Positions 1 through 5,130 of a stretch of DNA of 6,224 nucleotides are shown here, in pieces. Below the pieces are notes generated by a model. The model saw nothing but the letters and a program-made list of their open reading frames with translations. It was not told the origin of the DNA and searched no databases. Position numbers and translations under genes: made by a program. The stretch is from VFKE01 sp043758025. GTDB lineage: Bacteria > Verrucomicrobiota > Verrucomicrobiia > Verrucomicrobiales > Verrucomicrobiaceae. Position 1 is the first letter of the stretch, and every line of letters begins with the position of its first letter. The stretch covers positions 1 through 6,224 of the forward strand of contig JAYVOH010000059.1 in the NCBI GenBank assembly GCA_043758025.1, read 5' to 3'.

Positions 1-942
1 TCACGCTGCCATTTTAATGGTTTCAAAGACCCGATGCGCTGTGCCCAGCTGCGCACCTCGCATTTGAGCCGCGACGATATCGGACAGGTTTAGCGCCGCT
101 GCGCCACCGGGAATAAACTTGAGCAGATAGTTCCGGTCGAAGCTCTCGCGGTCCACCGCCTGGAGCCGCGCCTCGCCCACACTGGTTGGCTTGCCGTCCG
201 CCAGCGAGTAGAGCGGAAGCCCGGCCTGTTCCGCGTCGTAGGCATCCACGCGATGCACCGGATATCCTCTGCCGTTGTCACTTTGTGTTTGATACCAGTT
301 GCCCTTCGCATTTACCGGGAAGCTCTCGTGATCCGGCATCAGCAGTTCATAAGTCGGATGACGGTCATCTTTCGGCGGCGTCGTCGCGAGCCACATGAGC
401 CACTCCGGATTGCGGCTGATGATCGGCTCCACGGCGTCCCACGTCGCGCGGAAGTCCGGCCAGAAACCAATCTCATCCCCCAGCACGTCACCGCTGAAAC
501 CGCGCGCGGTGTCCGGGTTCGGCGAAAGCACGCGGGTGCGCGAGAAGCTCGTATTGTCGTGCCATATCCGGCATTCCAGTTTCGAGTTTTCAAATAGGTC
601 GCAGATCGCATCCAGATCCAGCAGGTTGCCTTTCTCGTCATCGCCACTGGTGGTGAACTGCATCTGTGCATCGCGCGCTGCGAGCCGATATGACTCGATC
701 AACTTTGCCCAAACTTGCGCTTCCTTGATGATGATCTCTTGACCCATCAGGATTGACCCGGACACGTAACACACAATGTGATCCCGCCTCATCATGCAGC
801 GCGAGAGTGCCTTCGACCCGAACGTGTGGGACTTGCCCGCCTGACGTCGCCAGACCATGAAAAGCAGCCGCAGAGTTGACCAGAATACTTCCTGCTGGAA
901 CGGCAAAAAATTCACCAGGCTTTTTTCCTTCGCGCCACTCAT
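1..942 (-). CDS. Phage terminase large subunit, ATPase half (Mu gp28-like)
   Basis: This is the motor ATPase that pumps phage DNA into proheads; it acts in the cytoplasm with a small terminase and the portal. Starting at ATG 942 the product is 313 aa. A Walker A-like motif, RRQAGKS, lies at residues 32-38, after an LPFQQ motif at 13-17. A Walker B with catalytic acid is in GDVLGDEIGF (151-160, D156/E157), preceded by ARGFS, and a coupling motif LATTPP is at 185-190. The start is set by a good Shine-Dalgarno (AGGAGG about 10 nt upstream) and a 4-bp ATGA overlap with the preceding gene; an in-frame start at 999 would run further back into that gene. Full terminases are usually 450-600 aa with a C-terminal RNase H-like nuclease. 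Here a TGA at 3-1 ends the protein just after the linker, so the nuclease half is absent from this ORF. It may be a separate gene just left of the window; the last four bases read GTGA, a possible coupled start. The ATPase assignment is strong; the split is inferred. Confidence 0.9.
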   Translation of the reverse strand: MSGAKEKSLVNFLPFQQEVFWSTLRLLFMVWRRQAGKSHTFGSKALSRCMMRRDHIVCYVSGSILMGQEIIIKEAQVWAKLIESYRLAARDAQMQFTTSGDDEKGNLLDLDAICDLFENSKLECRIWHDNTSFSRTRVLSPNPDTARGFSGDVLGDEIGFWPDFRATWDAVEPIISRNPEWLMWLATTPPKDDRHPTYELLMPDHESFPVNAKGNWYQTQSDNGRGYPVHRVDAYDAEQAGLPLYSLADGKPTSVGEARLQAVDRESFDRNYLLKFIPGGAAALNLSDIVAAQMRGAQLGTAHRVFETIKMAA

Positions 943-1205
943 GCTGCAATCGCCTCCTGGGTTCGGGTGAGAATTTCGCGCACCAGTTCTTGGCCGCACG
1001 CTGTGATTCCATAGACGTAATTCTTGCCACTCGTCGCGGGCCGCTGTTGTGCCAGGCCATTGACCACCAGATCGTTCATGACAGAATTGTAAGAATGGTG
1101 ACCCAGCACGCTGTAGAGCTGCGAAGGGCTGACGATCTTATCCCCCCCATCACGGTTTAGCCGGAGCAGTGCCGCCAGATGATCGATGTTAAAGTCGGCG
1201 CTCAT
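939..1205 (-). CDS. Small winged-helix-like DNA-binding protein
   Basis: This 88-aa protein is encoded immediately before the large terminase and overlaps it by 4 bp (ATGA). Its pattern suggests a winged helix: an N-terminal helix (residues 6-18), a helix-turn-helix-like stretch SPSQLYSVLGHHSYNSVMND (26-45), then a beta-hairpin wing ending in YVYGITACG (63-71) and a C-terminal helix. It resembles MarR/ArsR-type transcription-factor folds without a clear family signature. The ATG at 1205 has a GAGGA Shine-Dalgarno about 5 nt upstream and overlaps the previous stop by 4 bp; a longer in-frame reading to 1301 would lie inside the previous gene and is unlikely. Position between TerS- and TerL-like genes makes a packaging or late-regulatory role plausible. 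A second winged-helix-like gene lies at 5813-6097. Function is inferred from predicted fold only. Confidence 0.8.
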   Translation of the reverse strand: MSADFNIDHLAALLRLNRDGGDKIVSPSQLYSVLGHHSYNSVMNDLVVNGLAQQRPATSGKNYVYGITACGQELVREILTRTQEAIAA

Positions 1206-1402
1206 CGTTCCTCGAGTGCAGGCCCTCCCGGTGTGTTTTCCAGGCAGAGGCTGAACCAGAGCCAGCCCAGTTCGATCACCCAACCATGCGGCGCATTGCA
1301 ATTTGGATCATCGCAACGCAACTCGGCGTGCGAAAAGCACGGCAAAATGAAGAACAAATTGCGATGCGAGCAACCGACAATTTTCATGAAGCCACGTTTC
1401 AT
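1202..1402 (-). CDS. Cys/His-rich 66-aa protein, possible Com-like zinc finger
   Basis: I do not firmly recognise this family. The 66-aa product has cysteines at 11, 22, 30, 35 and 53 and histidines at 13, 25 and 39, so one metal site such as C11-x-H13 with C30-x4-C35 or H39 is possible. A very hydrophobic Trp-rich stretch, WVIELGWLWFSLCLE, follows at 41-55 and could be a buried strand or a membrane-associated segment. The segment around residues 16-35 resembles the Mu Com zinc-finger pattern (Leu-Phe, Phe-x-His, Glu-x-Arg-Cys), but its first metal pair would be C-x-H rather than C-x2-C. The ORF overlaps both neighbours by exactly 4 bp (1399-1402 and 1202-1205) and has a strong GGAGG 10 nt before the ATG, which argues strongly that it is translated. 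A second in-frame ATG lies at 1387. Confidence 0.8.
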   Translation of the reverse strand: MKRGFMKIVGCSHRNLFFILPCFSHAELRCDDPNCNAPHGWVIELGWLWFSLCLENTPGGPALEER

Positions 1403-2106
1403 GCAGCCACGTCCTCCTCTTCGCCAAAGAGCAGCTTGTGCATCAAATCCATTTGCACGGCCTTGGGTTTGCCGCTTTGCAGGATGCGCTGCACTTCGGG
1501 CTTGGAGGCTGTCTCAATGAGCTTCTCCACCAGCAGCCGTTTGAACTTTTCCTCTTGGAGAATGATGGCGCGCTTCTTCAGGTCTTGGTCGCCACGCTTG
1601 AGCTCGACCTTGCTCTTTTCCAACTGCCCGGATCGTGCCGTGTGGTCACCACTGCGCAGCACAGCGAGGCGTCTCTCCAGCCTTTCAGCACGCGCCTCGT
1701 TAGCATCTTCCTCCTCCGGCGTTGCCGCGTCTTCATCCCGCAGGCGACGGATTTTCATCATCAGTTTTCCAGCGGCAACTTGCGCCGCCCCGTCCGTGAG
1801 TTGCAGCCCGGTTGCCTCCACCATTTTCATGGCAAATTCCACGTCACTCCGCGCCTCTTCAGTCTCCGCCTGGTCGTCGCACCAGTCCGCGTATCCGCCC
1901 TGCCGCCACGCGCTCAGGTTCTGCTCGTTCACCGGCTCGCCCTTCCAATGCTGCTGCATCTCTGCCATCACTTCCGGCAATGCATTGAGCCAGGGCAGAA
2001 CTTCCGGCGCGGTCTCACCGTCCAGCAGCCGTTCATTCAACGCCTCGCGGATCGCCCGCGGGAGCCGCGCGATCTTGCCTTTGCGAGTGGTGTTGTCGGC
2101 GCTCAT
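1399..2106 (-). CDS. Terminase small subunit-like protein (DUF3486 / Mu gp27-like)
   Basis: The 235-aa product is probably the DNA-recognition partner of the large terminase. Residues 11-41 (KIARLPRAIREALNERLLDG onward) carry the motif of Mu gp27-type proteins: a basic lead, a Leu-Pro-x2-Ile/Val-Arg-Glu helix and a second helix ending in WLN. A second conserved-looking element, NLSAWRQGGYADW, is at 63-75. The middle and C-terminal parts are long charged helices (about 80-215, rich in Glu, Lys and Arg) that probably form a coiled coil. I recall such proteins, including an LRxGDH element like that at 150-155, from verrucomicrobial genomes. The ATG at 2106 is preferred; an in-frame GTG at 2127 would add seven residues, and neither has a good Shine-Dalgarno. 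The stop overlaps the next start by 4 bp. Position two genes before TerL supports the packaging role; the DUF3486 label is from motif memory. Confidence 0.75.
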   Translation of the reverse strand: MSADNTTRKGKIARLPRAIREALNERLLDGETAPEVLPWLNALPEVMAEMQQHWKGEPVNEQNLSAWRQGGYADWCDDQAETEEARSDVEFAMKMVEATGLQLTDGAAQVAAGKLMMKIRRLRDEDAATPEEEDANEARAERLERRLAVLRSGDHTARSGQLEKSKVELKRGDQDLKKRAIILQEEKFKRLLVEKLIETASKPEVQRILQSGKPKAVQMDLMHKLLFGEEEDVAA

Positions 2107-2148
2107 GATTCTATTTTTGAAATGCACCGCGCGGCGCTTTTGCCTATT

Positions 2149-2170
2149 GGCGGCCTCGGAGAGGTCCGCC
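2149..2170 (-). other. Stem-loop in the TerS-like leader
   Basis: Inside the 78-base gap between the cysteine-peptidase-like gene and the TerS-like gene, GGCGG+CCTC pairs with GAGG+CCGCC around a 3-nt loop, with one unpaired base (2165). That gives about nine GC-rich base pairs. No T-run follows on either strand, so it is not a typical intrinsic terminator. It could pause transcription or shape the mRNA leader. The rest of the gap holds nothing recognisable. Confidence 0.4.
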
Positions 2171-2184
2171 GCGCAGTAAAGTCT

Positions 2185-2940
2185 TTAGAGCAGTCCCAAG
2201 TCCTGTTGCAGCACGTCTCCCTTGAAGCCGTTCGGCGCGATGTTGTCACTGCCCAGCCAGTCGGGGCTGATCATGACGTAGCCTTCACTGAAGTAAGTTC
2301 TCAGCGCAGCCGCATCGAGCGGCATCAAGCCTCCCCAGGTCACGGCCTTGAAGCCGGTGGCATCATAATCGGGCAACGTAACGCAATGACCGCCCCAGCT
2401 GCCCGGTGCGTTGCTGCCGCGCAGATTGGATGGCATGGACCACCGGTTTGCCCCCTGCCACGCGGCGGGCAGTTCGACACCGGCATAAATACTGCCGAAC
2501 AAATAGATCGCTGTCCGGACCTCATTGAGGTCTTGCATGTTCACCGAAGCGAACGCCGCAATCTTCCCGCTGAAGATGCCTTTGGTTTTCCACGCCTTGA
2601 GCACGTCGAGCAATACGACTCCGACATCCTTGTTCCCTGTGAACTTGAGGTAGGCTTTAACCACGTCTTGTTCGCTGATTTTCAGGGGCGGCTGTTTGTC
2701 GTTCGAGCGCAGCGTCTGAATCTGATGATGCACTCCGGCGAATCCGCAGTCGCCATAACGGTCGTTCCCGTCCATCGGGAATTTATCGACCGCGTGCGAC
2801 CAACTCACCGAGGCCGGCGGGGTCGGAAGCGCAGTCCTGTCGAGATACCGCGCCAGTTTCAGCGTGCGCACGTCTTTGCGTGCAGGCAGTTTCCCAAGCA
2901 TGGGAAGGGCGGATGCGAGATGAAGCTTTCGGTTGCTCAT
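2185..2940 (-). CDS. Papain-like (C1/C39-type) cysteine-peptidase-fold protein
   Basis: The 251-aa product belongs to a family I recognise from phage and environmental bacterial genomes, usually unnamed, with a papain-like fold. After a short basic N-terminus (LGKLPARKDVRTLKLARYL, 15-33) comes NDRYGDCGFAGVHH (59-72), which places Cys65 at the start of a helix as in papain-like enzymes. The candidate histidine is His185 in GSWGGHCVTLPDYD (180-193), followed by VTWGG (200-204). The C-terminus, with YVMISPDWL (221-229), is typical of the family. There is no signal peptide, so it should be cytoplasmic or virion-associated. Activity is not certain: the third catalytic residue is not obvious. The ATG at 2940 lacks a Shine-Dalgarno and is preceded by a pyrimidine-rich leader (complement of the G-quadruplex motif). 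Possible roles include head or tail protein processing, wall cleavage or a host-directed effect; none is shown by the sequence. Confidence 0.7.
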   Translation of the reverse strand: MSNRKLHLASALPMLGKLPARKDVRTLKLARYLDRTALPTPPASVSWSHAVDKFPMDGNDRYGDCGFAGVHHQIQTLRSNDKQPPLKISEQDVVKAYLKFTGNKDVGVVLLDVLKAWKTKGIFSGKIAAFASVNMQDLNEVRTAIYLFGSIYAGVELPAAWQGANRWSMPSNLRGSNAPGSWGGHCVTLPDYDATGFKAVTWGGLMPLDAAALRTYFSEGYVMISPDWLGSDNIAPNGFKGDVLQQDLGLL

Positions 2941-2943
2941 AAA

Positions 2944-2970
2944 GGGAGGTTCGGGGTTTGGGGGTTAGGG
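2944..2970 (+). other. G-quadruplex motif on the template strand
   Basis: The plus strand carries four guanine tracts, GGG (2944), GGGG (2953), GGGGG (2960) and GGG (2968), separated by loops of 6, 3 and 3 bases, which fits the canonical G3+N1-7 rule. It spans the last codons of the nuclease gene, its TAA stop and the 24-base gap before the cysteine-peptidase-like gene. Genes here run leftward, so the G-rich strand is the transcribed template; the mRNA is C-rich at this spot. A role in slowing polymerase is possible but untested. Confidence 0.55.
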
Positions 2971-3498
2971 TAGCGGCTTGGAATGCCCCGCGTGGGACTC
3001 CCAGTTGTTGAAAAATTGCAACACGACGTCGCGCGCCGTGATGGTAATCAGGTTCTCGGCATTCGAAGACTCGGCCTGTCTGGTGTAATTAAAGCTTCCG
3101 GTGAACACCGCGGTGTCATCGATGATCGTCACCTTGTTGTGCGCGATCTGGTGTTTGGAATCAATTAGCACTGCCACCTCCGCTTGCCGCAGCGCATTGG
3201 CCGCGCCCGGTGCGCTGGAAAGATAACTGCGATCCAAGATGACCTGCACGTCCACCCCGCGCTTGTGCGCCGCGATGAGCGCCTGATAAATGTCGGGATG
3301 TGTGAAGCTGTAGGCCTGCACACGTATGCTCTTCTTCGCGGTCGCTATTCCCGCAACCAGCGCCGCGACGCATCCGCCCTTTGGCGAGAAGACCACACTC
3401 ACGTCTTTTGCGGCAGGCGCGGGATCCGCACCAGTAGCGGTGCCGAAACATAGCGCCATGATGACCAGGCTAAACAAGATGCGTGAGATGCCAGCCAT
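2965..3498 (-). CDS. Secreted phospholipase D-like endonuclease (Nuc type)
   Basis: A 177-aa protein closely matching the length and layout of the plasmid-encoded periplasmic nuclease Nuc (one HKD motif per subunit, active as a dimer). Residues 1-23 form a signal peptide with a basic start, hydrophobic core LFSLVIMALCFGTA and small residues before the likely cleavage near Ala24. Family landmarks follow: VVFSPKGG (35-42), AYSFTHPDI (62-70), HKRGVDVQVILD (78-89), the catalytic H120-x-K122-x4-D127 and GSFNYT (134-139), then SSNAEN. The product is expected to cut DNA or RNA without a metal cofactor, outside the cytoplasm. ATG 3498 gives a proper signal peptide; in-frame starts at 3603 or GTG 3621 would bury it behind a 35-41-residue basic extension that overlaps the zinc-finger gene in another frame. 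The overlap with that gene is 29 nt. An exported nuclease is unusual in a phage late operon. Confidence 0.88.
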   Translation of the reverse strand: MAGISRILFSLVIMALCFGTATGADPAPAAKDVSVVFSPKGGCVAALVAGIATAKKSIRVQAYSFTHPDIYQALIAAHKRGVDVQVILDRSYLSSAPGAANALRQAEVAVLIDSKHQIAHNKVTIIDDTAVFTGSFNYTRQAESSNAENLITITARDVVLQFFNNWESHAGHSKPLP

Positions 3499-3628
3499 TG
3501 CACCACGGACACACGTATGCCCGGAGGGCTTTGGGTTTGTTGTGCCGTTGTCTTCTGCGCAGCCTTTGGTTGCGCGCCGTGAGAGCTGTTTTTTTGTTTT
3601 CATATCGTCTTTTATTAACACATTTCAT
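3470..3628 (-). CDS. 52-aa basic zinc-finger-like protein (CPxC-x3-H-x2-H)
   Basis: This short frame from ATG 3628 to TAG 3470 encodes 52 residues. The first 37 are very basic (KKTALTARNQRLRRRQRHNK at 12-31), and the C-terminus is AYVCPWCNGWHLTHLV (37-52). The pattern Cys40-Pro-x-Cys43-x-Gly-Trp-His47-x2-His50 matches small phage and bacterial proteins ending in CPxCxxWHLT, with Cys2His2 ligands for one zinc. Such proteins are presumed nucleic-acid binding; no reaction is known to me. It lies in a different frame from the nuclease gene and overlaps its first 29 bases; its start is 9 bases after the DUF1353 stop. No Shine-Dalgarno is evident, so translation is probably coupled. The motif and tight packing support it over the alternative that this DNA encodes an N-terminal extension of the nuclease. 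Confidence 0.72.
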   Translation of the reverse strand: MKCVNKRRYENKKTALTARNQRLRRRQRHNKPKALRAYVCPWCNGWHLTHLV

Positions 3629-3637
3629 GACTGGGGA

Positions 3638-4066
3638 TCAGGCAAAGGGCAAGCACCGCAGGTTTCCCGACCGCTGCACATGAGAGGCCCAGATGCTCCC
3701 GCCGCCGATCCTCACGCCGCTCCACACCGTCCATCTACGCAGCCAGCCTGCTCCACAGAAGGCCATGCCTTCGCGCAAGACCGCATCTGCCCATTCACGA
3801 GTGACAAACTTTTTACCCCACATGTGATGCTGGTAAATCCAGTCATGCACAATCGAGGGACGCAGAATATCGGGATCATCATTGTTGATGATGTTCTGAA
3901 ATACACGCGGAACGCTCGCGAGGTCCGTGCGGAACCCCTTCGGAATGTCAAAGACCCGTCCGTCGATCATCGCGCGGAATGAAGTCATCAACTCAAAGGC
4001 AATACCGTCCCCAAGCAGCGGTCGCAGCGAGGGCATTCCATCAAGTATGACTACGGGCTTCATCAT
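3638..4066 (-). CDS. DUF1353 family phage protein
   Basis: A 142-aa protein carrying the DUF1353 signature: FDIPKGFRTDLASVPRVF (39-56), then SIVHDWIYQHHM (71-82) and a helical segment with REWADAVLREGM (90-101). The invariant-looking Gly-Phe-x-Thr-Asp-x-Ala-Ser-Val-Pro and His-Asp-Trp-x-Tyr elements make the family assignment firm. Its biochemical role is not established. Members are often found next to endolysin genes in phages, as here, directly after the M15 peptidase. The region after about residue 112 is Gly- and Trp-rich, without an unambiguous membrane helix. Start choice is open: ATG 4066, ATG 4063, or GTG 4072, the last giving a 4-bp GTGA overlap with the endolysin stop, in keeping with the operon's style. 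None has a good Shine-Dalgarno. Confidence 0.85.
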   Translation of the reverse strand: MMKPVVILDGMPSLRPLLGDGIAFELMTSFRAMIDGRVFDIPKGFRTDLASVPRVFQNIINNDDPDILRPSIVHDWIYQHHMWGKKFVTREWADAVLREGMAFCGAGWLRRWTVWSGVRIGGGSIWASHVQRSGNLRCLPFA

Positions 4067-4068
4067 AA

Positions 4069-4689
4069 TCACACAAAGACGTCAATCCCCTCCTGATGCC
4101 GGCGGAACAGTTCGCGAATCATTGCGCCCTCACTCATGGTCTCTGCCCATTTGGGCCGCATCTCATAGTGCGGTTCGTCTTGGAAAGAAGTCCACCTCGC
4201 GCCTGCCGTCAGTCCCGCGCGCTCGCCCGCATTCACGAGCGACAGATACATTTGCTCGCAATAGCCGTAGGTCACGACTCCCTGTTGCGCGAGATCATCG
4301 AGATAGCGCCCGCCCCGGAACAAGCCCAAATCGGCGGCGATGCCGTAATTGTGATTGCTCTGACCCGCGTCGGCATTGGTCACTATCGGACCGGGATGAC
4401 CACGGCCCTGAAGCCAGAGGTCATGCTGCTCATCCAAGGTGCGCGTCCCGCTGATGAGCTGCACGTCGAGCTCGTGCAATGCGGCCAGTTCCTTCCACCC
4501 GGACATGGCCGAGCGGAACCCGCAGGCGGCGACGGGATGCAAGCCTGCCAGGATGCGCTCCGTGCGAGGATCAAACTGGGTGTTCGCCGCACTTCGCGGT
4601 GAAGCCATCAGCTTCTCTCTCAGCTCATGCGACAGCCAACGACGGAGCCTGATCGTGCTGCGCTGCTGGGAAATGCTTTGAGGTTTCAT
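4069..4689 (-). CDS. M15-family peptidoglycan peptidase (endolysin)
   Basis: A zinc L,D- or D,D-peptidase that cuts peptide bridges in peptidoglycan at the end of the phage cycle. In the 206-aa reading, SGTRT (80-84) is followed by PGPIVTNADAGQSNHNYGIA (99-118) with Asp120 next. Zinc ligands are His113 and Asp120 of the S-x-H-x2-G-x3-D motif and His174 of DEPHYEMRP (171-179), with Glu172 as the catalytic acid. The fold starts near FDPRTERILAGLHP (39-52), as in VanY/M15C endolysins. There is no signal peptide, so release needs a holin; a holin-like gene lies just upstream. The alternative start ATG 4608 has a GAGAG-type ribosome site, removes a basic 27-residue leader and gives 179 aa, a normal family size. 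The longer form is listed because the frame is open, but 4608 is a serious rival. Confidence 0.9.
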   Translation of the reverse strand: MKPQSISQQRSTIRLRRWLSHELREKLMASPRSAANTQFDPRTERILAGLHPVAACGFRSAMSGWKELAALHELDVQLISGTRTLDEQHDLWLQGRGHPGPIVTNADAGQSNHNYGIAADLGLFRGGRYLDDLAQQGVVTYGYCEQMYLSLVNAGERAGLTAGARWTSFQDEPHYEMRPKWAETMSEGAMIRELFRRHQEGIDVFV

Positions 4690-4714
4690 AAAATTTGCGG
4701 GTGAAGAACCCTGC

Positions 4715-4766
4715 CCGTCTGCCGCGTGTCCTGGCGAAGTGCGAAAACTCCAGGCGCGGCAGACGG
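4715..4766 (-). other. Long stem-loop between holin-like and endolysin genes
   Basis: CCGTCTGCCGCG (4715-4726) is a perfect inverted repeat of CGCGGCAGACGG (4755-4766). Inside it CCTGG (4730-4734) pairs with CCAGG (4750-4754), leaving a 3-nt bulge (4727-4729) and a 15-nt loop. That gives 17 base pairs, mostly GC. On the transcribed (minus) strand it is followed by GGCAGGGTTC rather than a T-run, so it is not a clean Rho-independent terminator; on the plus strand a short TTTTT comes about 7 nt later with no gene to end. It fills most of the 88-base gap before the endolysin. Confidence 0.7.
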
Positions 4767-4777
4767 CGGGTGATTTT

Positions 4778-4954
4778 TCATTGGCCGGTGTTGCGCGCTT
4801 TCAAAGCCGCGCGGGCAAACGTGAAGATGCCGGAAATGCTTGCGATGCTCAGCGCGTTGGCCCCATTGAGCTGGCCACGAAAGCCCAGCGCCGTGATGAC
4901 TGCGATGCCCAGCAGTGCGAGCCAGAACTCAGAAGTATGGACGCCACGGTTCAT
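4778..4954 (-). CDS. 58-aa two-segment membrane protein, candidate holin
   Basis: A small ORF from ATG 4954 to TGA 4778. The protein begins MNRGVHTSEFWLALL, with a hydrophobic segment WLALLGIAVITALGF (11-25), a polar turn RGQLNGAN (26-33), a second apolar segment ALSIASISGIFTFARAAL (34-51) and a basic tail KARNTGQ. Length, the Thr-Ser-Glu-Phe-Trp lead into the first helix and the Lys/Arg-rich tail match small phage membrane proteins that sit beside endolysins. A holin would let the signal-less M15 endolysin reach the wall. It has no Shine-Dalgarno, but its ATG overlaps the preceding stop by 4 bp, indicating coupled translation. Holins lack a diagnostic motif, so function is inferred from size, topology and position; that the ORF is real is much more certain. 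Confidence 0.75.
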   Translation of the reverse strand: MNRGVHTSEFWLALLGIAVITALGFRGQLNGANALSIASISGIFTFARAALKARNTGQ

Positions 4955-5130
4955 GGTGTTGAAGTGGTGGGTTTCAGATGCAGCGGCGGGCCCACCGGCA
5001 GACCCAAGACCAAGATAGCGGTGTTGAGGGGATCAGACTGGCGCAGGGGCTGTTGCGCCGAGCAGGAAGAGGCACAAAGGCACAGCGCGCACAGGCACAA
5101 CGCCAGCCGAAAACTGAAAAGTTGCTTCAT
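4951..5130 (-). CDS. 59-aa Cys-rich-signal lipoprotein, possible o-spanin-like
   Basis: From ATG 5130 to TGA 4951. It begins MKQLFSFRLALCLCALCLCA, followed by SSC: a classic signal peptide whose hydrophobic core alternates Leu and Cys (Cys 12, 14, 17, 19) and ends at Cys23 in ASSC, a slightly degenerate lipobox. The mature part is 37 residues, proline-rich, with TAILVLGLPVGPPLHLKP (37-54). Size, lipobox and prolines recall Rz1-type outer-membrane spanins, but I see no partner with an inner-membrane helix plus coiled coil in the complete genes here, so the spanin idea is tentative. It overlaps both neighbours by 4 bp (5127-5130 and 4951-4954), strong evidence of translation. No Shine-Dalgarno is present. 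Confidence 0.75.
   Translation of the reverse strand: MKQLFSFRLALCLCALCLCASSCSAQQPLRQSDPLNTAILVLGLPVGPPLHLKPTTSTP

Noticed and set aside
1286..2179. Plus-strand open frame of 297 codons, Ser/Arg-rich
   Set aside because: Low-complexity shadow of the TerS-like gene in another frame; no start signal and no family resemblance.
1438..2973. Plus-strand open frame of 511 codons
   Set aside because: It runs antisense across two convincing minus-strand genes and their gap, its translation has no recognisable motif, and long antisense frames are common in GC-rich coding DNA.
3589..3595. Seven-base A-run (minus strand) as a programmed frameshift site joining the zinc-finger frame to the nuclease frame
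   Set aside because: Moving from the zinc-finger frame to the nuclease frame needs a +1 or -2 shift, not the usual -1 slip, and each gene has its own plausible start and end.
3498..3621. N-terminal extension of the nuclease to GTG 3621 or ATG 3603
   Set aside because: It would hide the signal peptide behind a basic tail, and the same DNA encodes the zinc-finger-like protein in another frame.
3580..3630. AT-rich stretch as a promoter for the nuclease gene
   Set aside because: No convincing -35/-10 pair at proper spacing was found, and the stretch is coding for the zinc-finger-like protein.
3326..3982. Plus-strand open frame of 218 codons
   Set aside because: Antisense to the nuclease, zinc-finger and DUF1353 genes, all of which have clear motifs on the minus strand.
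4690..4714. Small hairpin GGGT-loop-ACCC followed by AAATTTT as a terminator
   Set aside because: Only about 4-6 base pairs, a weak T-run, and it lies directly before the endolysin ATG, where termination would make little sense.
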